From JAFMPW01 sp041743085 (lineage in GTDB: Bacteria; Bacteroidota; Bacteroidia; Flavobacteriales; Flavobacteriaceae): a stretch of 64,000 nt of DNA. The position numbers and the translations under genes are program-made. Shown in pieces: positions 11,201 to 17,756 of the stretch. The notes under the pieces are model-generated. The model saw only the letters and a list, made by a program, of their open reading frames with translations, searched no databases and was not told where the DNA came from. The first letter of the stretch is position 1; the number at the start of each line of letters is the position of its first letter. The stretch is from contig JBGTNL010000033.1 of assembly GCA_041743085.1 (NCBI GenBank), positions 1-64,000 on the forward strand, read 5' to 3'.

Positions 11201-13551
11201 CATTCAGCATCACAGGGCTTACCGGGGGCAACTACTACGTTACCGTTACGGAGACCGCTTCGCCTGGGTGTTCCGAGGATTCCAACGTGGTGACCATTGT
11301 TTCTCCCGATATGCCAATGACGGCAGTCGTCGATCCCATTGCCAATGTGACCTGTTCCAATGACAAAGGGGCGATCTTGGTAGATCCAAGTGGCGGATTT
11401 GCTCCCTATGATATCATATTGACCAATACGACCACGGCCCAAATTTATAATGCTACGGATGTTCAGGCCATTGTATTCTCGGACCTTTCCGCTGGAAGTT
11501 ATACGGTCCGGATTACCGATGCCAATAACTGTATCGTGAACGATACCGAAACCTTGGTGCAACCAAGTCCGATTACCGCGGACATAACCCCATTAACGAC
11601 CACTTTGACGTGTTATGGCGATACCGATGCAATGTTGACCGCCATCAACGTCACAGGCGGAATGGGACTTTACCAATACGAGTTGAACATTTACGATCCA
11701 ACGGGTGCGGTATTGGAATTTACCACTGCCGGCCAAAGTGGCCCTACCTTCAATAATCTAGGCGCGGGCATCTATAGCATTACCGTTTCGGACATTTGGG
11801 GTTGTAGCATAGAGACCGTACAGGCAGTCATCTTGGGCCCGACCGAAGTGTACGCCTCATTGATCAGAACAGTTGCCCTGTCCTGTTCGAACGATGCCGA
11901 ACTGTTGTTGACCGCCTACGGTGGAACACCCGACTATGAGTACAGTGTGGACGGGATAAACTTTTTCCCGATGAGTGGGGGCAATACCCAAACGTTTACC
12001 GTAACTGCGGGTACGTACCGCTATTATGTACAGGATTCTTTTGGATGTAGATCCATCCTATCCAACGAAATCAAAGAGGATGCCATAGAACCGCTCACGG
12101 TTGCCATAGATGCATCAGCGGCCTATATTAATTGTACTGGTGAAAATTCGGCAATTCTTATCGCGGATGCGGATGGAGGTATGGGAAATTACCGATATGA
12201 ACTCTTTACGGATCGAGGCCTGACCAATAGTATTGCAGGTCCCCAAATATCAGGGCGATTTGATAATCTGACCATCGGGGATTATTACGTAAGGGTAACC
12301 AGCGAAGATTGTGTGGTCGTATCCAATGTTACACAGATCATGGAACCTGCCCCATTGGTGGTCGATAGTTCATTTATGGACGTAACCTGTAACGGTGTGG
12401 ATGATGGCAGTATTACCGTTGCCCTATCGGGCGGAGCGGGAGGTTACCAATACGCCATATCACCGAACCTGGACAAATTCGATACCGTAAATACCTTTAC
12501 CGAACTGGTTCCTGGCGACTATATCGTAATAGCACAGGACATGAATGGTTGTTTTGAACTAGTGGAATATACAATTTCGGAGCCAGTGATTATAAATGTC
12601 AGTGCTACTGCGACACCCGAAATCTGTGCCGGTAGCGAAGATGGTTCGATTACCGTATCCATCTCAGGAGGCACTGCCCCGTATAGCACGGCCCTTAATT
12701 CAAATGACAATGCCGACTTTGTCGTGGATCGAACCACGTTCACCGATCTTGTCGCGAACGGGTATATTGTCTTTGTCAGGGATGCCCAAGGATGCGAAAC
12801 CAATATTGGAATAAATGTTGATCCGGGTGTCAACCTAAATGCCGTTGTGGAACCGGTTTATGAATGTAACGGGAATATCCCCACTAATTACGTAAACATC
12901 ATATTGGAAGATCAAACGGTCATAGGTGATGTGCTGTATGCCTTGGATTCAACGGATCCCAACGATATGCAATTGAATCCCGATTTTAGGGATATTGCTC
13001 CAGGAAGCCATTATATAGCCATTTCCCATGCGAACGGTTGTGTCGGGACGGTCGATTTTAATATGCAGGGCTACGAGCCCCTTACCCTGGCCTTGGAGCA
13101 AAGAAGCCTGAACGAAATAACGGCCATTGCTGAAGGCGGTAGGCCAGCATACACCTTTTACTTTAACGATGTGAACAACGGTAACGACAACACCTATTAT
13201 ATCAGGCAAACTGGAATCTATACGGTAACCTTAATCGATGAAAACGGTTGTGAGGCGGTGGCCCAAATATTTATGGTGTTTGTCGAAATCGAAATTCCTA
13301 ATTTCTTTACGCCCGACGGGGATGGAATGAATGATCTGTGGAGGCCAAGAAATATCGAACAGTTCCCGGAAATACTGGTCAAAATATACGATCGTTATGG
13401 CAGGGTGGTGGCCCGTTTGTCCAACGTGCAAGGGTGGGACGGCAAGTACCATGGCAACGAATTGCCCACTGGCGATTACTGGTATATCGTGCAACTGAAC
13501 GGCGAGGACGACCAAAGGGAATTTGTTGGGCATTTTACCCTTTACCGTTAA
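5221..13551 (+). CDS. Giant SprB-like gliding-motility adhesin with type B T9SS sorting domain
   Basis: A 2,776-residue secreted protein. The signal peptide ends near SNAQ. The body is a tandem array of about 28 SprB-type beta-sandwich repeats of about 85-100 residues. Each carries variants of a C..G.DG.I.V.V.GG..PY.Y pattern and closes with AGTYTVTV.D..GC. The last about 85 residues are a gliding-motility C-terminal (type B) sorting domain: NFFTPDGDGMNDLW, KIYDRYGRVV, GWDGKYHGNELPTGDYWY. In Flavobacterium johnsoniae SprB is moved along the cell surface by the gliding motor and is secreted by T9SS; this protein should play a comparable part in gliding or attachment. The SprF-like gene begins 17 bp after the stop, so the two are almost certainly co-transcribed. 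Confidence 0.93.
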   Translation: MHSDKLDYKWSIVLYVLFTGCFFTSNAQEAQATVERYVPSQTNPIIDYYNAINGDADPTNDIRGEIVQCSNDGDLLPKIFLCGINDSQLLQVNILDAQSLVWQQLDEGSCAVSTNDCANKNLSCTWNQVASGPNFTATTAGEFRLVVNDQSGVSRRYYFNVFQNTLDIQSIKKDIVCTAQGNITITNLGNGYGYQLVDAATNAVIIPFSSNNGPAFEFAAGQNGSYRVEAVQLDNTGTPIAGACIFSTPDIGILDRDFQVSVSTLPKSCNVLGSINIQVNNVFPNYEYEIRLDDGSNGGLGTLLDDETAQPDNNFTFSNLNPGNYIAIARTDDGCSYAERVTIANNSNLYLKARVSQHITCKEGNILMNSSGGKTPHTYAIWSYTDPSGKNPDISYPTATDIPASEYQTRVIFDIWNPGDYTFVVVDRNNCYAFSNTVTIEFRPAAEFNATSVTDVVCFGDSTGAIKFNLVNNNGYQLTYYLYDASTFDEQNYDYNNALATNASGYFPGLSAGDYAIVINQRKGSASCDYFEYHTISAPANAISGSAVLIQDYTCTQYGIIEAQNITGGTAPYEYSIDGVNFFSGMGAERFTGLTAGTYTIMVRDAVGCILPTNPITLDPRNQPSDLTFVSTQPLCPASTSDVTVRVVDGNAPFTYEIIAPAGDVVNNGDNPTFTGLSPKTYTFQVTDDKGCVIQESHTISPVILITVNGQLDNNITCFGLSDGAVTINVGNFATSYDYVVTGPLTLSDTRATANTIPLTGLAAGTYSITVTDTDTNCTATTSVTVTAPPSALFISGLEVIEVSCSSSGAVIVSATGGWGGYEYELEDPSGSSTGPQGNNTFAGLTDTSGDYTVTVRDAGGCEVTQTFALTPFSSPVLELTANSLCYDSTTGLTLTANVTSGGTAPFQYRLNGGPYRSETNFTGFGPGSYTVEVIDSKNCTDTASMEVFPTLTASTNLIKGLDCSVSPEAEIEIYIAGGFPSYIYEVFLDGTLVQPSTTAPSIPFSYFTPAAGTYTFSITDNSGCTVNTSATVEPIVMPSISLAQTTEILCNGDNGGTIQVNIDGTTGVPPYTISVANITTGIGYGAQTSGLPAGEYEVTVTDSKSCSDTKTIIIDEPAPITYDVVVTPITCDPANGTDPGSIGVTNVSGGTNEYTYYLTGNNGHSNSYTTTAGEDHIFTILEFGIYQVDVVDANGCSVRTTNIIASPPDDLDIDVSSTTVDCSLGGTAIITVNSALGSGNYEFAILETYLEPYVDDPINDYQSADSPGGNTATFTGLIPGITYSFVVHDLTSDCYYFGTAETPIDSPSNLTASLDVINNVTCTGSNDGNVSFTFDNYASDATSVNYEIFNFQSNITTGINGSIAVNPPSVGSGVTVTDVGPLAPNIYYILFNEVGGAYNGCSVASVDFTISESTNPLQVTATLDKNDNCNPNAGQISAIGQFGTAPYEYQITLSTDPAPTVASWAGSPTNVFNVEGGDYIVYSKDANNCIQFDNVVVPIDPSPEIALSVNNQCSGSEGNYAIYITLTGDGIAPYAVRVDGGASRVVTGLNTIGSMIAISGLNSGIHSIEILDSNGCADTKDITIAPELQASAIVLVQPSCIADDGVIEFTIGGGSGSYLIELLKVDLSSTGIFPTGNQFTGVPFGDYVVRVTDNIIGTPSCFVDLPISLEEPTPVTLLAADWTDVSCPGASDGSIVVNLEPSSVGVNDNPPYTFQITDGVSTITQSTNLFTGLPDGVWDITVTSNRNCIANDQVTIGEPLALVAAITNVVPFACDMDNAPQVAIIEVSITPGTGTPDYFYSVNGGNFLPTGGAVFTFDALTAGNYDVIIRDANRCLFTLPTQVISPLNIFIPDVALVSAISCSGPEEVLITVTDDGNPHTYTFELLPVGNPNGTQTATTGNTANYDLSAAGSYTFRVTDTATGCFVDTAPYEIAPYDLIEVTAIAVDPVICFGDGNGSLEINVTRYSGPYDYEVFTQAGASVRMGSGNTVANPFSITGLTGGNYYVTVTETASPGCSEDSNVVTIVSPDMPMTAVVDPIANVTCSNDKGAILVDPSGGFAPYDIILTNTTTAQIYNATDVQAIVFSDLSAGSYTVRITDANNCIVNDTETLVQPSPITADITPLTTTLTCYGDTDAMLTAINVTGGMGLYQYELNIYDPTGAVLEFTTAGQSGPTFNNLGAGIYSITVSDIWGCSIETVQAVILGPTEVYASLIRTVALSCSNDAELLLTAYGGTPDYEYSVDGINFFPMSGGNTQTFTVTAGTYRYYVQDSFGCRSILSNEIKEDAIEPLTVAIDASAAYINCTGENSAILIADADGGMGNYRYELFTDRGLTNSIAGPQISGRFDNLTIGDYYVRVTSEDCVVVSNVTQIMEPAPLVVDSSFMDVTCNGVDDGSITVALSGGAGGYQYAISPNLDKFDTVNTFTELVPGDYIVIAQDMNGCFELVEYTISEPVIINVSATATPEICAGSEDGSITVSISGGTAPYSTALNSNDNADFVVDRTTFTDLVANGYIVFVRDAQGCETNIGINVDPGVNLNAVVEPVYECNGNIPTNYVNIILEDQTVIGDVLYALDSTDPNDMQLNPDFRDIAPGSHYIAISHANGCVGTVDFNMQGYEPLTLALEQRSLNEITAIAEGGRPAYTFYFNDVNNGNDNTYYIRQTGIYTVTLIDENGCEAVAQIFMVFVEIEIPNFFTPDGDGMNDLWRPRNIEQFPEILVKIYDRYGRVVARLSNVQGWDGKYHGNELPTGDYWYIVQLNGEDDQREFVGHFTLYR

Positions 13552-13568
13552 AACTTAACTTAAAAATC

Positions 13569-14525
13569 ATGCGTAAAATAGCATTGACCTTTTTGATAAT
13601 TCTAACTTCGCTTTCCGTAAAGGGCCAGGAGCTTAATTCGCCACAACTCTCCCAATATTTGGCGGACAATCCTTTTGTGCTGTCCCCCACCTACGCGGGT
13701 ATCGGAGATCACATAAAAATTAGGTTAAATGGCCTGGCCCAATGGGTAGGAATAAAGGATGCGCCCAGAACGCAGTCCTTAGCGGCAGACATGCGCTTGG
13801 GCGAGAAATCAGGAATCGGGTTGTTTCTTTATAACGACAGTAATGGGTATACCAAACAGCAAGGGACGCGAATTTCATTTGCCCATCATCTAACATTGGA
13901 TCGGTATGACGATGAGTTTCTCTCATTTGGACTTTCCTATAACTTTAATCAGTTCAAAATAGATATCGCCGAATTCAATACTCTTGATTTTCCCGACAAC
14001 GGCATAGTGAACAACCGCCAGACTTCAAATCATAACTTTGATGTGGGTGCGTTGTACCGTTATGATAGGTTTTATGTAAGTCTTAATGCATCCAACCTGA
14101 TAAATAAGGACCCTCAAAGCTTAACTTTTGATATCGACGAGCCAAATGAGCTTAGAAACTATTATCTGTACGCCGGATATCGCTACACAAAAAACAAGAA
14201 TAGCCGGTTGGAAATTGAGCCCTCCGTGTTGTTTAAAGTATTTGAAAGTGACGGGCGATCAGAAACGGATTTGAACTTGAAATTCCGATGGTATGAATTT
14301 GAGGACTATTATTATGCCGGTATCAATTATAGATTTTTAAACGATCAGATAGGAAGGCCTCTTTATATAGCACCGCTGGTTGGCCTAAAAAAGAGTAATT
14401 TCTATTTTGGATATTCCTATCAGATAATCCTTAACGAAATATTAGGCTATAGTACCGGTACTCACGTGCTTACCATTGGGGTAGATATCTTTCAGGGGAT
14501 AAGTAACTGTAGGTGTACCTATTGA
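13569..14525 (+). CDS. PorP/SprF family outer-membrane protein
   Basis: A 318-residue protein. The start MRKIALTF at 13569 gives a signal peptide cleaved near VKGQ; longer readings into the upstream gene have no support. The first mature residues ELNSPQLSQYLADNPFVLSPTYAG are typical of PorP/SprF proteins, and the rest alternates in the manner of a beta-barrel. The C-terminus ends in ISNCRCTY. SprF-like proteins work as partners of type B T9SS cargo, helping secretion or anchoring of the adhesin encoded just upstream. The pair adhesin plus SprF with a 17-bp gap is the standard arrangement. Confidence 0.92.
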   Translation: MRKIALTFLIILTSLSVKGQELNSPQLSQYLADNPFVLSPTYAGIGDHIKIRLNGLAQWVGIKDAPRTQSLAADMRLGEKSGIGLFLYNDSNGYTKQQGTRISFAHHLTLDRYDDEFLSFGLSYNFNQFKIDIAEFNTLDFPDNGIVNNRQTSNHNFDVGALYRYDRFYVSLNASNLINKDPQSLTFDIDEPNELRNYYLYAGYRYTKNKNSRLEIEPSVLFKVFESDGRSETDLNLKFRWYEFEDYYYAGINYRFLNDQIGRPLYIAPLVGLKKSNFYFGYSYQIILNEILGYSTGTHVLTIGVDIFQGISNCRCTY

Positions 14526-14654
14526 TATAATGGAACGCCCCCCACTTTTCAACGTCCGTTATCATTTTTGGACCTTTTGAAAAAAAGGGATTGATATGCC
14601 CATGGGCTATTTTGGAGATTCCCGGGTATCCAATAAATTTATGGTCAAAATCTC

Positions 14655-14894
14655 AATGGCAGCAGAATTCTAGAAATCCCCTACAGTATCATACAACCTT
14701 CCGTAACCTAGGTCACTGAATTGTCATTTATCTAATAAGCACATTGTGCGGTACAGGAACGGTTACCAATAACCTGTTAGTGTTTCTTATTCTGCTTATT
14801 CCCGAGAATAACTGCGTACATAGGATTCAGGCGACTTTCACCTAAGGTACGTACCGTGATTACCAACGAAAATATATCGGTCAAAAGAAATTTG
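14655..14894 (+). pseudogene. Decayed 3' end of an adhesin like the one at 2197-4671
   Basis: Reading from about 14840 gives VRTVITNENISVKRN, clearly related to the VRTVISNRRITYRVKKN tail of the 824-residue adhesin. Upstream nucleotides also align with the end of that gene: TCTGCTTATTCCC against TCTGCATATACCT, ACATAGGATTCAGGC against ACATCGGATACAGCC, and TCTCAATGGCA against TATCAATGGCA. The copy has lost an open frame through stops and indels. The left boundary is approximate. It indicates that a second adhesin, or a duplicate, once stood here. Confidence 0.55.
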
Positions 14895-15370
14895 ATAATT
14901 AGGGTTTTATATACTGGACTTAGTGCTTTCTATAAATTCGCTTGATTGACAAGATAAATTTCTGTTCCCTTAAAACGGCCGTTTTACGGGGCTGTTTTCA
15001 AATTTGATGTATTCATTCCTTTGAGTGTCCTATTTGTGGTCTCTTTTAGTAGTTTCGTTAATTTACCTTTTACAGCACTAAGAATACTTGGAAACGTTCT
15101 CTATAAAGAGGCAAGCTATATTGACTTACAGTTAAAAAAAGTGTGATAATTTTCTCAAAAAAGTTAGAAGCCAAACAATAAAATTTATCTGTTCTCAGAT
15201 GTGATTTTATGTTTTGCATTCAAAACAGTACAATTAGTACCAAAATTTATTAAAGTAGTGTTAAAATTAAAAACTATGCACAAACTATGCACATTCTCGA
15301 ATTTCAGGAATAAAAATAGTTCTGAGGAAAAGTAAAATGGGAAGAATTATTTGCATCAAATGGACAAATT
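14895..15370. other. Gene-free AT-rich interval
   Basis: Nothing with coding character is seen on either strand between the adhesin relic and the tRNA terminator. Confidence 0.4.
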
Positions 15371-15373
15371 AAA

Positions 15374-15410
15374 AAAACAAAAAAGGGAGCTAATCCTTCG
15401 AAAACTCCCT
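15374..15410 (-). terminator. Terminator of tRNA-Arg
   Basis: On the minus strand the arms AGGGAG and CTCCCT enclose a loop with an inner short stem and are followed by a run of T's. It lies about 10 bp past the tRNA 3' end. Confidence 0.75.
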
Positions 15411-15418
15411 ATTTATAG

Positions 15419-15492
15419 TGATCGCGACAGGATTCGAACCTGTGACCGTTTGCTTAGAAGGCAAATGCTCTATCCAGCTGAGCTACGCGACC
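15419..15492 (-). tRNA. tRNA-Arg (anticodon TCT)
   Basis: A 74-nt cloverleaf on the minus strand. The acceptor GGTCGCG pairs with CGCGATC (one G:U). The D-arm is AGCTCAGCTGGATAGAGC, and the anticodon arm TTTGC-CTTCTAA-GCAAA carries TCT. The T-arm has GGTTCGAATCC, and the discriminator is A. CCA is not encoded. A terminator follows directly. It reads AGA codons. Confidence 0.95.
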
Positions 15493-15518
15493 TTAGTATT
15501 TTCAGTATATTTTATTCT

Positions 15519-15562
15519 TCTGCTTAGAAGGCAGATGCTCTATCCAGCTGAGCTACGCGACC
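15519..15562 (-). pseudogene. Truncated second tRNA-Arg(TCT): 5' half only
   Basis: The sequence repeats tRNA-Arg from base 1 through the end of the anticodon stem, then breaks off. Its anticodon stem is TCTGC/GCAGA instead of TTTGC/GCAAA, so both strands of the stem changed together. That suggests descent from a second functional tRNA gene rather than a fresh partial duplication. The variable and T arms are missing; the next 26 bases are AT-rich. Confidence 0.75.
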
Positions 15563-15702
15563 TTGTGTTGCGTTGCGAAGCTGCCTGTCCGCCGTATGCG
15601 CCAACTGGCGGAGGAGGTGGAAGCTACGCGACCCTGTGTTGCGTTGCGAAGCTGCCTGTCCGCCGTATCCGCCAACTGGCGGAGGAGGTGGAAGCTACGC
15701 GG
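15563..15702. repeat. Two tandem 71-bp units, each carrying the tRNA-Arg 5' end
   Basis: Two nearly identical units (15563-15633 and 15634-15702) differ at only a few bases. Each ends, on the plus strand, in AGCTACGCGACC or a variant, which is the complement of the first 12 bases of tRNA-Arg. The same dodecamer recurs at 15481, 15551, 15622 and 15693, a spacing of 70-71 bp. The unit interior contains a TCCGCC...GGCGGA hairpin. Open frames that cross it are low-complexity and not credible as genes. Confidence 0.85.
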
Positions 15703-15978
15703 ACCAGGGAAGGATTACTTTGCACCGCTCCGTGACCCTGACCCGATACCTTGTAAATTAAACCCGAAAGAATCAATCAAGAGCAAATACCCAGAACGCT
15801 TTGCACCGGCAAATATACAATTAACAATAAATAACATCCAAGACTATTTAAATTTTAAAAAAAAGCTCAAAAACGGAACAGAAAAATATGCTATGAAAGC
15901 CCGGTTTGGAATGGTTTTTTAAAAACTTGTATCAGGAAACCCTAGCTAAATGGGATAAACGAACCTGACGGATGATTA

Positions 15979-16245
15979 CTATAAGATATGTTTTGACCCA
16001 CATTTACGGAGTTCCTTTTTTGCCGATCGCATAAGTTGCTTCAATTTCTGAATTTCATTGTTACATTTTGCTTCCCCGATTTCGTATTTAGCGCGGCGTA
16101 TGAGTCGTTGACAATACTCCTCTTTGGCGTCAACGGACAGTTGGGAAATGGCCTTTTTGTAAATGGCATCCAATTCGGACAAGGAGGGGCATTTCGATTT
16201 TGAAGCAAGGTGGGAAGCAAGCAGGAAACGCAGTTGTTTGATCAT
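15979..16245 (-). CDS. Hypothetical small basic protein
   Basis: An 88-residue, Lys/Arg-rich, predicted all-helical protein (QRLIRRAKYEIGEAKC; LKQLMRSAKKELRKCG). There is no signal peptide and no family I recognise. It stands alone between the tRNA repeat region and the mod operon. The open frame is well above chance for this composition, but there is no supporting neighbour, so it may be non-coding. Confidence 0.4.
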   Translation of the reverse strand: MIKQLRFLLASHLASKSKCPSLSELDAIYKKAISQLSVDAKEEYCQRLIRRAKYEIGEAKCNNEIQKLKQLMRSAKKELRKCGSKHIL

Positions 16246-16420
16246 AAGTCGTAGAAATAAGAATAGTATGTGCTATTTAGCCACAAAAATTTTGCCAGCT
16301 TTGAAATAAAAAAATAAAATCCTGTTATTCGGCATAATAAACAATAGGGCTACCCATTCAAAATATCGCAAATGCTGAAATTCACCTATACAAAAACCTT
16401 TCCCTTAAATTGTGAAATCT

Positions 16421-16428
16421 TATATTTG
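16421..16428 (+). promoter_or_regulatory. Candidate -7 box for the mod operon
   Basis: TATATTTG matches the Bacteroidota -7 consensus TAnnTTTG. No good TTG element is seen about 20 bp upstream. If used, transcription would start near 16435 and leave a leader of about 150 nt before modA. Confidence 0.35.
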
Positions 16429-16434
16429 ATATAG

Positions 16435-16584
16435 GGCATTAAAATCCTTGCTTTTGTCAATCTAAATTTTATAGGGTTACCCGGGAGTATTCGTAATCGC
16501 AATGACTTCCCTGCCAGTCGGAGATACCTGATGGGAATAAGCGGGATTTTGATGGAACAGCCGGGATAAGCTAAAGGGACAAAA
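16435..16584 (+). promoter_or_regulatory. Long, possibly structured leader of modA
   Basis: This stretch is richer in G+C than its surroundings and offers several stems, for example TTCCC/GGGAA around 16507-16536 and repeated GCGGGAT and CCGGGAT blocks. It stops directly before the modA start. No known riboswitch class could be matched by eye, although molybdenum-cofactor RNAs are known before mod genes in other phyla. Confidence 0.25.
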
Positions 16585-17358
16585 ATGAAAATAAAAAATC
16601 TGGCCATTTTTTTAATATTCCTTTGTCTAAGTCTCTTGGTTTTAGGTTGTAATCAAAAAAACCAAAAAAAAATAACCATAGCCACCGCGGCAAATATGCA
16701 ATTTGCAATGGAGGAACTGATAACCGCGTTCACTGAACAAACAGGGATCGAATGTGACAATATTATAGGTTCTTCAGGGAAACTTACCGCTCAGATAAGG
16801 GAAGGTGCGCCTTTTGATATTTTCGTTTCCGCAGATATGAAATACCCAAACGAAATTTACAAGAATGGGTTAGCGACCGGGCCACCTGAGATATACGCAT
16901 ATGGAACATTGGTTTTATGGACTATGGATGATAGCATGTCCCCATCTTTAAAAATACTTGCAGACAGTAAAATTAACCACATTGCAGTAGCAAATCCTAA
17001 AACAGCTCCCTACGGCGTTGCGGCACTGGAAGTCTTAAAACAATACGATCTGTTTCCTAGGCTACAGGATAAATTGGTATATGGTGAGAGTATTGCGCAA
17101 ACTAACCAGTTCATAATTTCCAGGTCGGCAGAAATAGGGTTTACGGCTAAATCAGCGGTGTTGTCGCCCCAAATGAGCGGAAAAGGGAAGTGGGTCGAAC
17201 TTCAGGATAGCCTGTATTCCAGGATTGACCAGGGTGTTGTCAGGATAAAGCACAGTGCTGTTGAAAACAATAATGCGATACGTTTTTATAATTTTCTTTT
17301 TTCCAAAGACGCAAAAAAAATATTGAAAAATTTTGGATATTTAGTAGACGAACTATGA
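16585..17358 (+). CDS. modA: Molybdate ABC transporter substrate-binding lipoprotein
   Basis: A 257-residue lipoprotein with lipobox LVLGC (Cys about residue 22) and a typical ModA fold. The N-terminal oxyanion loop is ITIATAANMQFAMEEL, followed by SSGKLTAQIREGAPFDIFVSAD, in which the two Ser side chains and backbone amides bind molybdate or tungstate. Length agrees with the family. It captures the oxyanion outside the inner membrane and delivers it to ModB/ModC. The stop overlaps the start of the next gene by 4 bp, so the four genes form one operon. Whether molybdate or tungstate is preferred cannot be told from sequence. Confidence 0.93.
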   Translation: MKIKNLAIFLIFLCLSLLVLGCNQKNQKKITIATAANMQFAMEELITAFTEQTGIECDNIIGSSGKLTAQIREGAPFDIFVSADMKYPNEIYKNGLATGPPEIYAYGTLVLWTMDDSMSPSLKILADSKINHIAVANPKTAPYGVAALEVLKQYDLFPRLQDKLVYGESIAQTNQFIISRSAEIGFTAKSAVLSPQMSGKGKWVELQDSLYSRIDQGVVRIKHSAVENNNAIRFYNFLFSKDAKKILKNFGYLVDEL

Positions 17359-17756
17359 ACCGCCTTGAAGGAAATATCGAGGATCTGATGACGGAAGGAA
17401 GTCTGACCATTGTAACTTTAAAAGTGGATGAGAACAACTCCTTAAAAATCATAGTTATTGAAACCCCTAAAACGGCCAGCTATTTAACAATGGGGAGATC
17501 GGTAAATGCCTTGTTCAAAGAAACAGAGGTAATTATAGGAATCGATTTGAATATTGCCCTCAGTATAAGTAATAAAATATATGGGAGTATTGCCAAAATT
17601 GATCCGGGAGTGTTGTTGAGCCGGGTCTTAATTCAGACCTCGGCCGGAAATATAGTATCCATAATAAGTACTCTTGCGGTAGCAAGGTTGAAATTGAAAG
17701 AGACCATGCAGGTGGTCGTAATGATAGATATGAATAATATAATCCTTTCGCCATGA
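17355..17756 (+). CDS. Free-standing tandem Mop/TOBE molybdate-binding protein
   Basis: A 133-residue protein without signal peptide, made of two Mop-like (TOBE) units of about 65 residues. The first begins at MNRLEGNIEDLMTEGSLTIV, the second at NKIYGSIAKIDPGVLLSRVLIQ. Such di-Mop proteins (molbindins) bind several molybdate ions and buffer it in the cytoplasm. The gene overlaps modA and modB by 4 bp on each side, a strong sign of translational coupling. A role as sensor of intracellular molybdate for the transporter is possible but not shown. A lone Mop gene between modA and modB is less usual than a Mop domain fused to ModC or ModE. Confidence 0.82.
   Translation: MNRLEGNIEDLMTEGSLTIVTLKVDENNSLKIIVIETPKTASYLTMGRSVNALFKETEVIIGIDLNIALSISNKIYGSIAKIDPGVLLSRVLIQTSAGNIVSIISTLAVARLKLKETMQVVVMIDMNNIILSP

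Noticed and set aside
13338..13568. Longer N-terminus for the SprF-like protein
   Set aside because: It overlaps the sorting domain of the adhesin gene in another frame and would bury a good signal peptide.
15418..15922. Overlapping open frames of 62-119 codons over the tRNA and tandem repeats
   Set aside because: They exist only because the DNA is a GC-rich tandem repeat built on a tRNA end; three frames are open at once and none resembles a protein family.
16435..16584. Thiamine (TPP) riboswitch before modA
   Set aside because: Fragments look similar, but the conserved CUGAGA and GAACCUGAUC...GCGAAGGGA blocks are not intact, and a molybdate operon is an unlikely TPP target.
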